A stretch of 64,000 bases of DNA from Echinometra lucunter (lineage: Eukaryota > Echinodermata > Echinoidea > Camarodonta > Echinometridae), in the NCBI GenBank assembly GCA_029962745.1, contig CM057156.1, forward strand, positions 28,911,791 through 28,975,790, read 5' to 3'. The notes under the pieces were generated by a model. That model did no database searches. It saw only the letters and a list, made by a program, of their open reading frames with translations, and was not told the DNA's origin. The translations under genes were made by a program, and so were the position numbers. Below are positions 19,993-34,000 of this stretch, piece after piece (positions within the stretch are counted from its first letter, which is position 1; each line of letters opens with the position of its first letter).

Positions 19993-21737
19993 GCACTTCA
20001 TGTTTCACATGGTGAGTAGTGTTTGAATCGTTTCATAGCCTCTGCGTAAATCAAATGTATTGTATTACAATTCTCTGTTGTGGCCAGTGTGTTAAAACTT
20101 TTAGAAAGTAATGCAAATACAGTGATTTAATATAGGCAGTAGCTTGGCAACGCTGTGGTAACACACTATCTGCAACACTACTTTCTCAACATGGCAACCC
20201 TGCAAAGTCGCCCCAACATTCTAATTTCAGGATCACTTAATTTTCATTGATTAATAGGCCTTTTCAATGGCAATGGCTGCGTGTGATCCATTTGTGAACA
20301 CGTGGGAGTAGTATACTTTGCTTGGAAGATAAGGCCTGCTGTTTTCACATTTCAAAAGAAGACAAATTCCGCTGACACACAACCTGTACGATTTTGATAA
20401 ACACATTTCTCAACAGAATTAATGAATGCGAGCTATTGTACACTGCAAGAAAAATGGGATTATTCCCTTTATAGTCACTCGAGAACATGACACTCCCTCC
20501 CCCATGCCTTCAACATTGACGCCCACGGAAACTATATATTCTTTATCAGTCAATTACCTTAAAAGCTCGCTCAATGTTCGCCCTAAATTCTGTGACATTC
20601 TGGTTACTCTCATGTAGGGTATAGGCCCGAATCACACACGGCGATTGTTAATTGAATTCTCATTTGCCCTCTCTTAATCAGAGCCATACATTATAGGACC
20701 TTCATAGAAATCAACTCGGGAATAGATTGATCAGCAGAGAGTTGGGTCTGGGGTGAAGTTCGTCATAATAAGAGCGATATTTGCACTGTCTTTTTGGTGT
20801 AATAAAATGCCCATATTGAACTTCATTGTCGATATCACTTTGCCTATAGCTGGCAGGCAGTGTGGATTATCGGTTACACACTGTATCCACCCCACACTTC
20901 CCACGAATAATGCGGTTGAGATAGATTTGGCGCGAACGAGTAGGGGGTAATCTTAAGTCAAACTTACTAGTATGAATACCAAGTGAAATACCAGATAACA
21001 TCCTGTAGTAAGGGGCATGACACTTTGCAATTAAAAACCCAAATACTCATTAAAATTAAATCTTTCTTGGTCCGCATTTTAAATTGATTCCTCATCTCGA
21101 GTAGTCGGTAACTGGAAATGGCGGGCAACAAGGGGTAAGTTACACTTGAACGCTGTAGGCAGGTCGGAGATTGCTAATTAAAAATACGCGTGCGTCTTAT
21201 TTAAGTCGATTAATTAGCGGCATACATGCTAAGGGAATTCGATCGGTGTTACTTAACGAGATTTTTTTGTCAGGTAGAGGTTACGGATGTGCTTGCCCGG
21301 GAGGTAAACTGCTTGTTTTAATGAAGGTTTTTAATCACTGAGGCAAGCTGTGATTAACGAGGCTATAGAATGATATGACAGACTATGACAAACATTACAT
21401 GGGTACGTTATGAGAACGATGAAAAATGAGAGAGGCTAAAACACCATTATGATGAGGAGAATTTGAAGGGAAATATACAAAGAAGACGGAAATTAAGAAG
21501 GACAGAAAGGAGGAGAAATGAAAAGAAAAATAAAGAAAAGTAACGTTCTTGCTTAGAAATGGAAAGCTCTACTTTATATGCATTATGTAAAGTCATCACA
21601 TTTCTTGTCGAAGCATGACGTTGGTGACCATGCGTCTGAAACCAGTTCGATCTTCAATGATCTTTGACTCTCAACAAGCCCAACATGAACCTCAATTCGA
21701 CTCCCTCTATATGCTCGTGTATACTCTCTTTAAAATA
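19993..21737. other. intergenic with TAAT-rich patch
   Basis: Between about 20990 and 21360 the sequence mixes TAATTA/ATTAAT homeodomain-like cores with GC-richer words and little simple repeat. This is compatible with a cis-regulatory module but unproven. No gene is seen. Confidence 0.35.
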
Positions 21738-21991
21738 GTGAACGCATTCACTCTGTTAAGGGTGAATTAAAGAAAAGAGTGAATTTAGAGTGAATTAAGA
21801 TCGATTCACTCTTTAAGGGGTGACCTCAGTGATCACTCAAAATTTTTGAGTGATCACTGAGGTCACCCCTAAGATAATGAATATCACAATTTTTACTCTT
21901 AATTCACTCTTAATTCACTCTTAATTCACTCTTAATTCACTCAAAATTCACTCTTTTCTTAAATTCACCCGTAACAGAGTGAATGTGTCAC
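21738..21991. mobile_element. palindromic MITE with GTGAA..CATTCACTCTGTTA termini and central hairpin
   Basis: The left end GTGAACGCATTCACTCTGTT matches the reverse complement of the right end GTGACACATTCACTCTGTTA for about 63 bp. AGAGTGAATT motifs occur in tandem in both arms. The centre, 21816-21870, is a near-perfect hairpin built on AGGGGTGACCTCAGTGATCA. It is non-coding. Confidence 0.88.
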
Positions 21992-23093
21992 GCTTTTATT
22001 TATTTTTTTAAGAAAAAGTACCATCCGTCAAGGGTCAGTCCTTCTTTCCAGTCCATCTTTCCTGATGATGTTAGAGGACTAGATTATGCATACTACTGGT
22101 TCAAAAAAATGTAAATCACTTGTTAACAAAAGGTGAACCGTAAACTTACAAACTAATGTCAGTTTTTACTCACTGAGGTATACAGCAAACTAACAGCAAA
22201 TAGTTAAAAGTGACAATAAATTTCTGACAGTAAATACCATGGAAAGTATGAATGAAAGTTACTGTTCAATTAGCTATCGAGATGGTCAAAAGCGGCAGTG
22301 ATTAGTTCTTTAAAATGAATTTCTCTTTTTAGCGAATTATATTTTCACCACTGCACGGAAGGAAATTAAAGTTCCATGCAAGGAGCCTGAAGAAATAGAA
22401 CCCTTTTTTGCAAAATAATGTAACTCTGCGTATTCCTTTCTTGTACCTCGCTTATGGCATTAAATCTTTCTGTGCAACAGGCGGAGAAGTATTTTCTTTT
22501 CTTTAATTACTTCTGCAAACTTTGCTCGAAGCTAGGAAAACCTCGTCGCAGCATAAAATGCATTGATCTTTTTTCTCCTTCTTGTCCAACGAATTCAATT
22601 TTCAGATTTACTCGCAAAATTTGGCACGTAGCGAAGAAATGCAATCCAAGTGACCTTTATGCGGCCAGGGTCTGTCGAGTTGGGAGATCGAAGAAATCTG
22701 GAAAATGAAGAGTTTTGGCGCCACCCCTCCCCCAACAAAAGAAAATAGAATTAAGCTATGTTAATCATAACTTTGATTTGATACCATTTCTCGTTCGATA
22801 TAAGGCGTGTAACGAGTATCAAAGACTTGAACTACAAAATTCAATTGACAAATAGTCATACTTACATTTTTTTCCCTCTCTGTTAAGTTATCTAGGAATA
22901 TTTTCTTTTTAATTTTAAAGTAGCAAGGACTGCCATCAAACACGCATGCGTATTTCAGCATTCATCTTGCGTAATGACCGATAGAAGTTTAAAGAAAAAA
23001 TCGAAACTAGATACGTATCAATGACGAAGCTAAATTTATTACAATGTCCGTTTTACAGGGCATTTTTCTACGTGTCGTTTTAAAATCAATACT
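21992..23093. other. intergenic, nothing recognised
   Basis: AT-rich sequence with short frames only. Confidence 0.45.
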
Positions 23094-23528
23094 GGGCAGT
23101 TCCATGCGTTACGGACATTACACTTTTGCAACTTCAAAAGGTCATTAAAATAAACCAATTTTTTTTTATTTGGAACTCATATGATGGAATCATGCACAAA
23201 ACACACTTCATTATAAATAGTGAAAGTTTCAAGTCCATTTCAGTATAGCATGTGGTAGTTATGGCATGTTATGTTCCGTTACGGACATTACATTTCTTGT
23301 CCAACAAATGTAATGTCCGTAACGAAAATATAACATGCCGTAACTACCACAGAATGTGCTGAAATGGACTGAAACTTTCACTGCTAATGATCAAGGTGTT
23401 TTTTGTTTTTGTTTTTTTTTCGTAATTGCATCGTACCAGTCCCGCATAATAAAGTGGTTTTATCTTCATGACCTTTTGAAGTTGCAAAAATCGTCCGAAA
23501 TGTAATGTCCGTAACGCTGGAACTGCCC
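23094..23528. mobile_element. near full-length palindromic element, GGGCAGTTCCA termini
   Basis: The left end GGGCAGTTCCATGCGTTACG pairs with the right end read in reverse, GGGCAGTTCCAGCGTTACGG. The two arms (23094-23292 and 23308-23528) match nearly throughout, around a ~15-base centre. The word GTTACGGACATTACA is present at both tips and both inner ends, in inverted orientation. No transposase and no clear target duplication are seen. It is a foldback-type MITE. Confidence 0.9.
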
Positions 23529-23760
23529 TCCTGTTTTATTCTCCAGTGTCACGATATGCATACATGTATGGTGCAAACACTCTGGGGAAGAAAACTATTC
23601 CTCTAGGCGGGAAGTCGAATACATTTTACAAACTGTATCATCGCAGTGAAAGCAATATTATTCATTGCATTTAATCGAAAACATCTTTTAAATGCAGCCG
23701 AAAACAGAAATATATTTTCATTTTCCCTTTGTTTACGCAAATGATATACTTCACCTCCCC

Positions 23761-23801
<41 letters not shown>

Positions 23802-24252
23802 ATAACTAGCTTTACGGTCCATTTAATAATTATATATCACGCGATTAAAATGGTCATTACGTGGGTGTGGACATCATTTTATTCTTTGGTCAGGTTGGTC
23901 CAATGCCCTACAAGTTTGCAAAAGTCGGCTTGTTTGGGAAGGATGTTTTTGTAGTTTTCATATTTTACAAAGCACATTATTCCAGAACTCATTTGCATTC
24001 AGCCAAGGGGGAAAGAAATCATTGGAAATGGGGCGTTCCCTTAATAAATACATCGAGAAATTCAGAACACGAGATTGGTAATTCTGTTCGATTGACACGA
24101 TTAACGCTTCATTTAGCTGAAAATGACTCATGAATACATTCTGAGAAGAAGGCTTATGAAGAGAGCGCATTTTCATTAGGCTTACAACATAATTATACAC
24201 AGTGATCCATTCAATTCATTCAAGTTCCCCCTTCTCCCCCAACCCATCCACC

Positions 24253-24289
<37 letters not shown>

Positions 24290-25681
24290 TCTCCTCTCTC
24301 TCTCCCTCTCCCCCCGTGCATAATAACTATCATTATTGTGAAGTTTCATTTATTTCTTATGTACATTAAATTTGTGTTTTCATTTGTTGGAAATGAAAAT
24401 ACATGAATTTTTTTTTAAATCGTTACAATTAACAGCGTTGCCTGATGTTATCAAGAAAATACAAGACCGTATAAGATCTGTTCGAAACGTTCAGGCCTGT
24501 ATAGCTTGCCTTTAACAAAATTAGTACTAAAGAAAATGTCAAAGCGATAACTTAGTCGAAATATGTTAACTAAATTACATTTATTTGCAAACTTGGCTAG
24601 GTTAGACATCGTGATCTATTTCTACAACATATTTATTTTTCAAAGGCAAAATCTATATTGTGGAATGGCGTAATAATCCAAGCTGAAAGAAACTTGGTGA
24701 CATTCAAACCTTTCAATAGCTGACGATGTGATTTGATATTGATCATATATATACATTAAAATCGGATTATCATTTCATTAACATCGCCTTGAACTCCACG
24801 CAGACGGGTACGTCACCTCATCAGTTCGAGTGATCGTAACTATGTACAGTCCTTTTATCGGCATGAGCAGGGAAACTCATCGAAAAAGATAACTTTGCCG
24901 GCAGTTTATGGCGTGACATTAAAGGACAACGTCAATGACTCGACCTCGTTTTCCCCCAAACACTCACAAAATTTTGCAAATGCGACGTAGTTACTCTGGA
25001 GAATGTAGGGATTGACCATTAAGATTTGGGAGATGAATTTTCAACCCATGTTCGAACGTCCCTGTAGGCCTTCTGAGCGCTGAAAGATGCTTAACCAGCG
25101 GCTACATTCGTTCATAACTGATGCCCTTTTATGACGGCAGCATTCTATTTGCGACATAGACTGCTTTACCTTTTATTTTCACGGCTTTCCTTTCATAAAG
25201 TTTATAACCGAAGATACAATAAGAGCTTCCGAAATAATTGGGCGAGAAGATAAAGATGATAGAATGATATTTCGGAAGAGGGAATTAGCAGTTTGTTGTT
25301 TCATTTAGAAACTAACAATGTGGGAGCAAACTGAAACCCCCTAAAAAGGAGAGCTAAAGAAAAGAGTGATAGCAATGTTATCTTCAAGAATTCATGGGCT
25401 AATTCTAAGGCAAGGTGCCCTAGTCCCTTGCTTTACAAAGTTCTACAAAAATTGTGCCGTTACCTCATTTCTTGCCCGTTGCTTCAATTTAGACGCCTTT
25501 TTCTCCCATCAGTGGCGTACTTTCTTCAGCAGGCCTGCCATGTGCATCTTCGGTTGTACGTCAAAGTACGTGCAGATGCTGAAACCATCGTCTAGTCTAA
25601 AGACGTGTCGCCCACGGCAGGCAGGGTGCTATTACCATCTTCACTCTGTCTCAAGAACCACACAAACAAAGTCAGCAGCGA

Positions 25682-25684
<3 letters not shown>
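23529..25684. other. intergenic with CT microsatellites
   Basis: (CT)n tracts lie at about 23764-23798 and 24257-24310. The remainder is AT-rich without a recognisable gene. Confidence 0.5.

Positions 25685-25713
<29 letters not shown>
25685..25713 (+). repeat. (GA)n microsatellite
   Basis: Uninterrupted GA dinucleotides. A second short GA tract lies at about 25990-26020. Confidence 0.9.
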
Positions 25714-25714
<1 letters not shown>

Positions 25715-28205
25715 AGAGGTGGGGAGAAATTGGGTCATACTAGTAAACTGCAAGCAGAATTTGGTGCTAGAAATAATGGGGAAAAGTTTTGTTTTCCTTC
25801 CAAAATGCAAGCTGAAATTGTCTTGTGCACTGTTTTTACTCTTTAACGGGTGAGGTATATTTAGATAGACATAGTGGTACATTATCATGATGATTATCAA
25901 ACAAGTGAACAAAGCGGGATGTACTTTTGAAGCAGCTATATATCTACCATCATTCCTTGAATTCATCAGGCGTATATTGTGTAGCTCTTAAAGAGAGAGA
26001 AAGAGAGAGAGAGAGAGATAGCAAAGTGAAATGAAATGCAATAAAGAATACACACACGAAAAATAACATGAACTGTAAAGAATTACATTATTGCCGACTA
26101 TATAAGGAATAAAGGAAAGGTGCTTACAGCATTAAGCGAAAGGCCTGGTGTCAAGAAATAAAATAAAAGAAATAATGTGGATTAAATAGAAGACAAAGTG
26201 AAACTTTAGGTTTAACAGTTTGTTCTAGGATTTACTAGATATTATTGCAAGCGCATGCATGTCAAGAAAATGCGCGGGTTCCTGCTTACCTTAAATAGCC
26301 AAGTGCTACGGCTTAAATGTGTCGCAAAGAACACGACAATTGTATCGCATTTCCCCAAATTTGCACATGCTCCTGAAACGAAAAAAAAAATAGAGGGAAG
26401 AAGAGGAGGAACGGGGAATACACATTCGGCTACATAGACCGCATGAACTAGGCTTGTTGAGAAAAGGATTGGAACGAAAATAAGGGAGACTTGATTTTCA
26501 ATCGAGGCACGGATTCTTGGAGGCTTAACTTAAAGAGTTTGAAAGCCTGTGTGTTTTAAAACTGAAATGTAAAACTCTGGAGCATGACACGAGTAGATTA
26601 AAGCATTTGAATGCTTGTGTTCCAATTATTTTCACCTTGTACGGCACGTTTTTAGCCAATCCTATCATTCCTTCTCCCTTCTCTTTATATTTCCCTTTTC
26701 CAACATTTTCTCAGATTCTCTTTTCACGTCATCAGGAACGGCTCAAGTAACATTTGCTTTTACATTATCTCATTCTATCTATTTCTTACCCTCCCCCTCT
26801 CTCGTTTTCTCTCACTCTTTCTGTATCTTTCTCCAGCTTTACTTCATTGACAATATTTTCATATTCATTGATTTCCCTTAATCACCTGTTAATCTAATAC
26901 TTTTCATCTCCTCGTTGATTCCTATCCAAGTTTATGTTTTTATTCTGATAATTTCTAGCTTTATATCTTCTGATCACTTTACTCTATCCATCTCCTTATT
27001 GCCTGAACTTGCATTCCAGTCTCCACCCCACTCTCTCTCTCTCTCACGCTCTCTCTCCCTCTCTTCCAGTTTTACCTTGTAAAATCTGCAACAAATTTTT
27101 CTCCCCTCTTATGCAAATCTTCCTACAAATACTGCGTTAAGGGTAATCTGCACGCAAGGCCCCCCGAGCAATGATTGATTTTGGACTTTCTTCTTTCCAA
27201 GCGAGGGCAATGCCTCACATAACGATGCACCTCAACATTACTAATCCAACTCGTTACGTTAATGCTCTCCAAATCTCAAACTGCTAACCCTCCTTATCCC
27301 GTCTTCTGCTCTATCATGTTCTTCCTCTCTCTCCATCTCTCTATTCTTCACCATTCTATATCTCTCTTTTTTCTCCCCCTCTCTCGCTCTCTCTGATATT
27401 TTTCATCTCCCCCCTTTATTTCAGTTTCTTTCTATCATGCGCACGCACGCACGCACACACACACACACACGCACATAACTCTTTCTCTCTGTCTTTCTCT
27501 TTCTCCCCCTTTCTCCCTCTTACTATTTCCCAGTGAATAGAACACTGCCACATTTACGAGAGGATCGCAAGACAAGCTGACATTTGCTTTTCCCCCCAAA
27601 CACGTCAGCGTTGTGACGTGGCGTGATAAATTATTTCATTTCTGGCGGGAAAATTGTGCTCGCGGTAGCAGACGATATATAGGGTCTTGGGGCAAGCTTG
27701 AGAACGACGTCATCCTCCTACATTACCAAAGAAGACGTGATGATTGGCATGTAAAAGCGAAGTTTCAGGCTAATCCATCCGAAAATAATGCAAACGGGAA
27801 AAGACGTTACATGCGTGAGAAGACTGCGGGTGACATAAAAATACTAAAAGTTTATCTTCAGTACTTCTGTTGGCTATCATCCTTTGCTGATTTGTAATAA
27901 ATTGATACACCAATAGGTATCATAACCAGCGAATATTTCAATATATCCGATTCATTTACCACAATATTCCAACAACAAAGACAACAAAAACTGTGACTGA
28001 TGGATGACGCTGTTAGGTATAGTTTATTTTCTAGTATAATCAGTAGTGTAAACTATTCTCACCTATACACCATGTATACGATCACCACCATGAATTACGA
28101 GTTCCATTTATACTGCTGCTACATAGTGTAGTGAAATAAGTAGTATACACTTTACTGCGAAATGCATATACAAATTTCTTCGGCTTTGCCATAAATACTA
28201 TGACA
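25714..28205. other. intergenic; pyrimidine-rich 26.7-27.5 kb
   Basis: Between about 26660 and 27530 the + strand is rich in C and T, with CTCT blocks and a (CGCA/CA)n tract at about 27440-27475. The frame at 27613-27897 has no recognisable signature. Confidence 0.45.
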
Positions 28206-28262
28206 CTATGACGACGACGACGACGACGATGACGACGACGACGACTGCTACTACTAGTACTT

Positions 28263-28318
<56 letters not shown>

Positions 28319-28409
28319 GCTGCTGCTATTACTACTTATATGACTACCAACTCTATATGACTATATACCAATTTTATTACTACCAATACTACCATTTTTT
28401 ATACTAAGT

Positions 28410-28478
<69 letters not shown>

Positions 28479-28564
28479 TATTACTTTAGTACTATATGAC
28501 TTCAATTCTATCACCACCACTACCATTACTACTACTACCCCATCTACTACTACTACTACTACTC

Positions 28565-28615
<51 letters not shown>

Positions 28616-28624
28616 CTACTACTC

Positions 28625-28669
<45 letters not shown>

Positions 28670-28720
28670 CTACTCCTACTACTCCTACTACTCCTACTCC
28701 TACTACTATTACTACTTCTA

Positions 28721-28771
<51 letters not shown>

Positions 28772-28849
28772 CTACTACTCCTACTACTACTGCTCCTACT
28801 ACTCCTACTACTCCTACTACTCCTACTCCTACTCCTACTACTACTACTC

Positions 28850-28891
<42 letters not shown>

Positions 28892-28971
28892 TTAATACTA
28901 CTATACTGTTTAATGATAGTAATACTACTACTACTAATCCTCCTCCTACTTCTCCCACTACTACTATACTT

Positions 28972-29007
<36 letters not shown>

Positions 29008-29037
29008 CTACTACTCCTACTCCTACTACTACTACTC

Positions 29038-29079
<42 letters not shown>

Positions 29080-29115
29080 CTACTACTCCTACTCCTACTA
29101 CTACTCCTACTACTC

Positions 29116-29163
<48 letters not shown>

Positions 29164-29238
29164 TTAATACTACTATACTGTTTAATGATAGTAATATTAC
29201 TACTACTAATCCTCCTCCTCCTCCTCCCACTACTACTA

Positions 29239-29285
<47 letters not shown>

Positions 29286-29376
29286 CTACTACTACTACTA
29301 CGAATGATAATACCACTTTTACTACTACTATTCCTGATACTAACATCAATATTACTACTACTACTACTTCTACCAT

Positions 29377-29442
<66 letters not shown>

Positions 29443-29559
29443 TACTACTTCTACCACTACTACTTATGATAATACCACTACTACTATGATTCTACATTAC
29501 TTACCCTACTATTACCATGATTACTACTGCTATGGCGATTATTTCTGCTACTTCTATTA

Positions 29560-29600
<41 letters not shown>

Positions 29601-29737
29601 ACTACGACTACGACTACTTCTACACTTGTACTACCTAATAATACTACGTCTTTCTACCACTGTTACTTCTGCTTTTATTACGACTACAGTTGCTGCTGCT
29701 ACTAGTGCTTACTACTACTTCTACTACTACTACGACG

Positions 29738-29777
<40 letters not shown>

Positions 29778-29778
29778 A

Positions 29779-29847
<69 letters not shown>

Positions 29848-29885
29848 GACTACTACGACTACTGCTTCTGCTTCTACTATTTCTC
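28206..29885 (+). repeat. 1.7-kb TAC/CTA triplet superarray with ~272-bp higher-order repeat
   Basis: Nearly all of it is ACT/CTA triplets with CCT, GAC and TGC variants. A non-triplet landmark beginning ATTAATACTACTATACTGTT, followed by a TCCTCCTCC block and ACTATACTTCTAC, occurs at 28891 and again at 29163, a spacing of 272 bases. That indicates segmental duplication within the array. All long poly-Leu, poly-Val, poly-Thr and poly-Tyr frames here are artefacts. Confidence 0.95.
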
Positions 29886-30954
29886 CTTTTTTCTGATGCT
29901 ATCCTCCTTCATCTCTACATGTCGTTTCATCTATTCCAGCATTGCTTATTCATTTTTTCATTTATTTCAATCGTATGTGTGAAAAGTTATACCTGAAGTC
30001 GTGTCCCTCCCCATCTATTTCAGTGAGCTAAATATTGTTAAAATAGTAATGGAATTTGATGTAGTAGGGCAGGTATTCATGTATTCGAAAGAAATTTGTA
30101 TATAGACGTTGGGTTTGTATAATTGTTTTTATGGGGGAAAAAAGCTTTTTATGTTCATTTGAATCTAGGATTGCAATGTGATTTTATCTAGTATATTGTG
30201 TATATAATTTTGCTGGGTTTAAAATCTGTGTATATCATCGTCTTTGACAAAAAATCTCTTTTTTGGAAAAAAAATAGTAAATAGGTCGATTGTATACACT
30301 GGACCTTCTATGAATGTAAAAAGAACAAACCATAAATATACTTGTCAATATTTTTGTCAGTAAATCAATATTGTAAATGCTTGCTTTTTCTATAAATCAA
30401 AACGGTAAATGTTGTATTCGACTGTATAGTATGATTCAGTTTTATTTATTGAATGTGTTTTATAATGTAGAAAGAATTCTTCCAGCTTTTACGAATTTTC
30501 CCATACTTTTGTTTTGAAAACGTGATTTGTAATATCTTATTTCGATTCAGTTGAAAATATTGAACATCTAATTTCTCAATGAGAATGTATGAATCATTTG
30601 AGAGAGATTATTCTTTTACATGTTATACACCGAAACATTGTTGGGAAAGGATTATTATTTTATTTTTTACAACTGATAACAGTTGATATACAAAGAAAGT
30701 CTACTTAGCAGTATTTGTTTTTGTTTTGGTTGTCCCTTAATATTTTTTTCATTTGTATGTTGATAAGTGCAGAATACATTTTATTCGGTGCTTTCGAGCT
30801 AGAATTCTATATGATGTGTTTGAATCATCGGTATTGTATTGTGAACGACTGAATGTTAGAAAGAATTAAAAACTGCCATGAACAATCATCTTAGAATATG
30901 CTTTATATCTTCAGACGTTCATTTTGATGTTCAATTGGTTTGTCATTGCTGCTG
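29886..30954. other. AT-rich intergenic DNA
   Basis: Low GC, with no frame of note, repeat or gene signal. Confidence 0.5.
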
Positions 30955-30989
30955 CTGATGGTGGTGGTGGTTGGTGGTGGTGGTGGTGG

Positions 30990-31022
<33 letters not shown>

Positions 31023-31028
31023 CCGTGA
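30955..31028 (+). repeat. (TGG)n(TGA)n microsatellite
   Basis: GGT triplets pass into GAT triplets. The resulting poly-Gly/poly-Asp frame is not a gene. Confidence 0.93.
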
Positions 31029-34000
31029 TGATGTTGCTGGTGCTGCTGACGAATGCGATGATCCTATACCACTGAGAATAATAATGAAAATCGACCTCTG
31101 TCTTTTTCCTTGTCTTTTTCCTTGTCTCTTACTCCCCTCTATGTTCCTCCTCTCTCTCTCCCTCCCTCTCGATCTCTCTCTGTCTCCCTGTTTACGTATC
31201 GTATCTTTGCTCCTTTCTACCCAGACTGATCTTACATTCTACCATTCCCAGCTTACACCTTTAAATGCTAAAAATTCTTTCTTGTTACATCATCGGAAAA
31301 AGGGATATGAACACTGACCCCACGGATGCCCTGCAGTTGCCGCAAAATCTGTTAGAGAGACGTCGAATCCATACAACTGTTTTTTACAAGAACGTGTTCA
31401 ACAATGTGTGTGAAACGCAGCCCTCCAGAGAGTGATTGTTCTATAACAGCCAGCTTTCCGCCTCCACACCTTAACAAGTAGGTCTAGAAGTGCAGAGACA
31501 CCGCTATTGCTCTGGGCAATATTTTTAAGCGACAAAGTCGACATGCGTGCATTCCTTTGCTTGCATCCACTAGAGCGCGGGGACATCGCTCACTTTCCCA
31601 GAACTCACACCCACACAAAATAATAATTGGCACAGACGTATATACCAAAACTCAGTGACATTTGTGCGAATGTGAAATATGAATGAAATAAAAATGATTA
31701 AATGAAATAATGTCTACAGCCCTCAGACCCCTCCCCCACCCGCTTTTTACGCCACTGACTAAACCTCATGACAAAGTAGAACTGGAAAGCAATTATTTTA
31801 CACTCTAAAGTTACCCTCATAGTGAGTAACTACAAACAGTGTTATAGTCCTTTAAAAAAAGAAATTAAAAACTCGTATTTCTATGTTTTTTCAACATTGT
31901 TATAAATCAAATCACAACAAATTAATTATGTACACAAGCAGGAAATACCTGGAAATGCCAACTATGGATGGGGGTAACAAGGTTTGAGCAATTTTACGCC
32001 CATCTTGACAAAATCGGGCCATACCTGGTAATTCTTTACCAAAATGGGGACTATGAATAAGTTAACTGGGAATAAGAATGCTCACTTTTTGTTTACCTAT
32101 AACAATGATGGCATCAAGTCTCTACCCAAATATTCTTTATTATGTAAGTGTACAAGCAATATTATAAGGGTCTACCTGCAGACAAAAAAAAAATATGGGC
32201 ATTCTTTGGCGGGCTCTGCGATGAAGATGCCCTGATGCAACTGCGGCACGTCGCAAAGGGCACACTGATCGATGAAGCTCTAAACGCTAGTCGATAGAAA
32301 TATTCAGAGGAGTTGGTGAGAAGACAGGTTAATAGATGGAATATGAAGAGACAGAGGCGCATCCGACGGGAAAAAAAAAGAAGGAGAAGAAATCGGCGCA
32401 TAGTTTTGTTTTGTTTTGTTTTGTTTTTCATCCCCCCCCCTTCTTCGCTCCTCTTTCTCTCCGTCTCCTTCGATCGACTTGAGGTAAATGAAGAGTGAAG
32501 AGTGAAGCTCCAAGTTGAGATACGGTAGACTAACTCACAACCACGCACCCGACTCAGCGAATGACGCACGCGTTATCTTCGCTCCATTCCCCTAGCCTCA
32601 ATAACACACCAAGACACAAGACAAGAGAGCGAAAGAGAAGATCTACCGACCCGTACACGCCGCTCAGTCGAGCTTTTCTTTCTCCCCCTCACCTAAAAAA
32701 ACCCCACATTTTTATTTCATGATCTATTCATGCATGTTTGCGCGGGGAAATGAAATAAGTATGACCCCACTAAATTTTCCTTAAAATAGCTGCAATCGAA
32801 AAAAAAAAAACGGTCATTTTTAGACTCAATCTGGAAATCACTCTGCATATCTGCGGTGTGTACTCCCCCGGGGCTGAAGTACTTGGCTTGTAGCAAACGT
32901 TGTAAGTGCATGCTTCAGCTATAAGAGGATGGGACTCTGTTCCTAGCTAAATATTCCCAACATGTGGGTCAAGATTTCCGATCTAAAATAAATGGCTAGG
33001 CTATTTTAGCAGTGCTCTCGGACACGTGCTGTATGTCCACGTTTGAGAAGGTGAAATACAGATGTGGTAGCGGGTGGAGTCACAATAAAACCTGTTGCAC
33101 AGGGTCTTCAGTTAGCGCATGGATGCATAGTCTCTAATGTGTCCGTGGTTGGCGCAAACCTGCGTCAGTGACGTGTGCGATCTTTGAGGGGCCTATGGAA
33201 GTGACATCGTACAAAAGACGACTGTAAAAGCATACAGCGCCTGCACTATGCTTAATTACTGGCGCACCAACTGCTTTCTTAATTAGTGTAAGGCCCGACA
33301 AACACGAGGTCTTACTGCTATTGCGTCATTACCAGTGTGAGGTGGGTTTGATAACGGGAAAGAATTGTTTTGTTTGGTTGATTGGGTCATTTTTTTTTCT
33401 TTTCAACGTGCATTTCAAAGGAAGTTCAATCATAATTAGGTTTCAGCTTTAATGCATGTTTTAAAAAAACCACAAAGCAAAACAAAACAAAACAAAACAA
33501 AACGTCAAAATATCATTTGACCCGTTGCCTTAGGAAGTTGTAACACTTTTGTATATGGAAAGATCGTAGGCTGAAGCTTCGGCAAAATACTGTCACCTGT
33601 ATCACCAATTTTCTCTTAAAGATTCATAAGCCTAAAACACGTATGTTTCACAACTGCACAGTCATCTTGTATTTTCCCTTCAGTGAGATAAAAGGGCGTT
33701 CATTTGTCCTGAAGTACACTCTTCCCACGCACTTACCTCCACCCCCCCCCCCCCCTTAGATGCACTTTCCATTCGTTAAACTCCAACGCAGGATCGATTG
33801 TTTACTTCGTTGTTGTTGACTAAAATTCACTGCGTCATCCTTGACGAATTTCCACACATTTTGTACTGACATAAAACAATCAATTTAGACAAGCCACAAT
33901 GCAGGAAAGTGCACTCTTGCAATCAAGTACTACTATGCTTTTAGCTTTTAATCATTGCACCATGATCACCTACGGAGAAACAATCGTAAATGATTCAACC

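Noticed and set aside
27613..27897. 94-codon frame starting MTWRDKLFHFWREN
   Set aside because: No recognisable domain, no splice or polyadenylation context, and no support beyond being open.
30940..31317. Frame with poly-Gly and poly-Asp N-terminus
   Set aside because: The acidic stretch is a TGG/TGA microsatellite and the remainder is CT-rich low-complexity sequence with no domain.
31330..31600. GC-balanced stretch with a 62-codon minus-strand frame that might be a repeat or exon
   Set aside because: No paired termini, splice sites or second copy in this window could be found.
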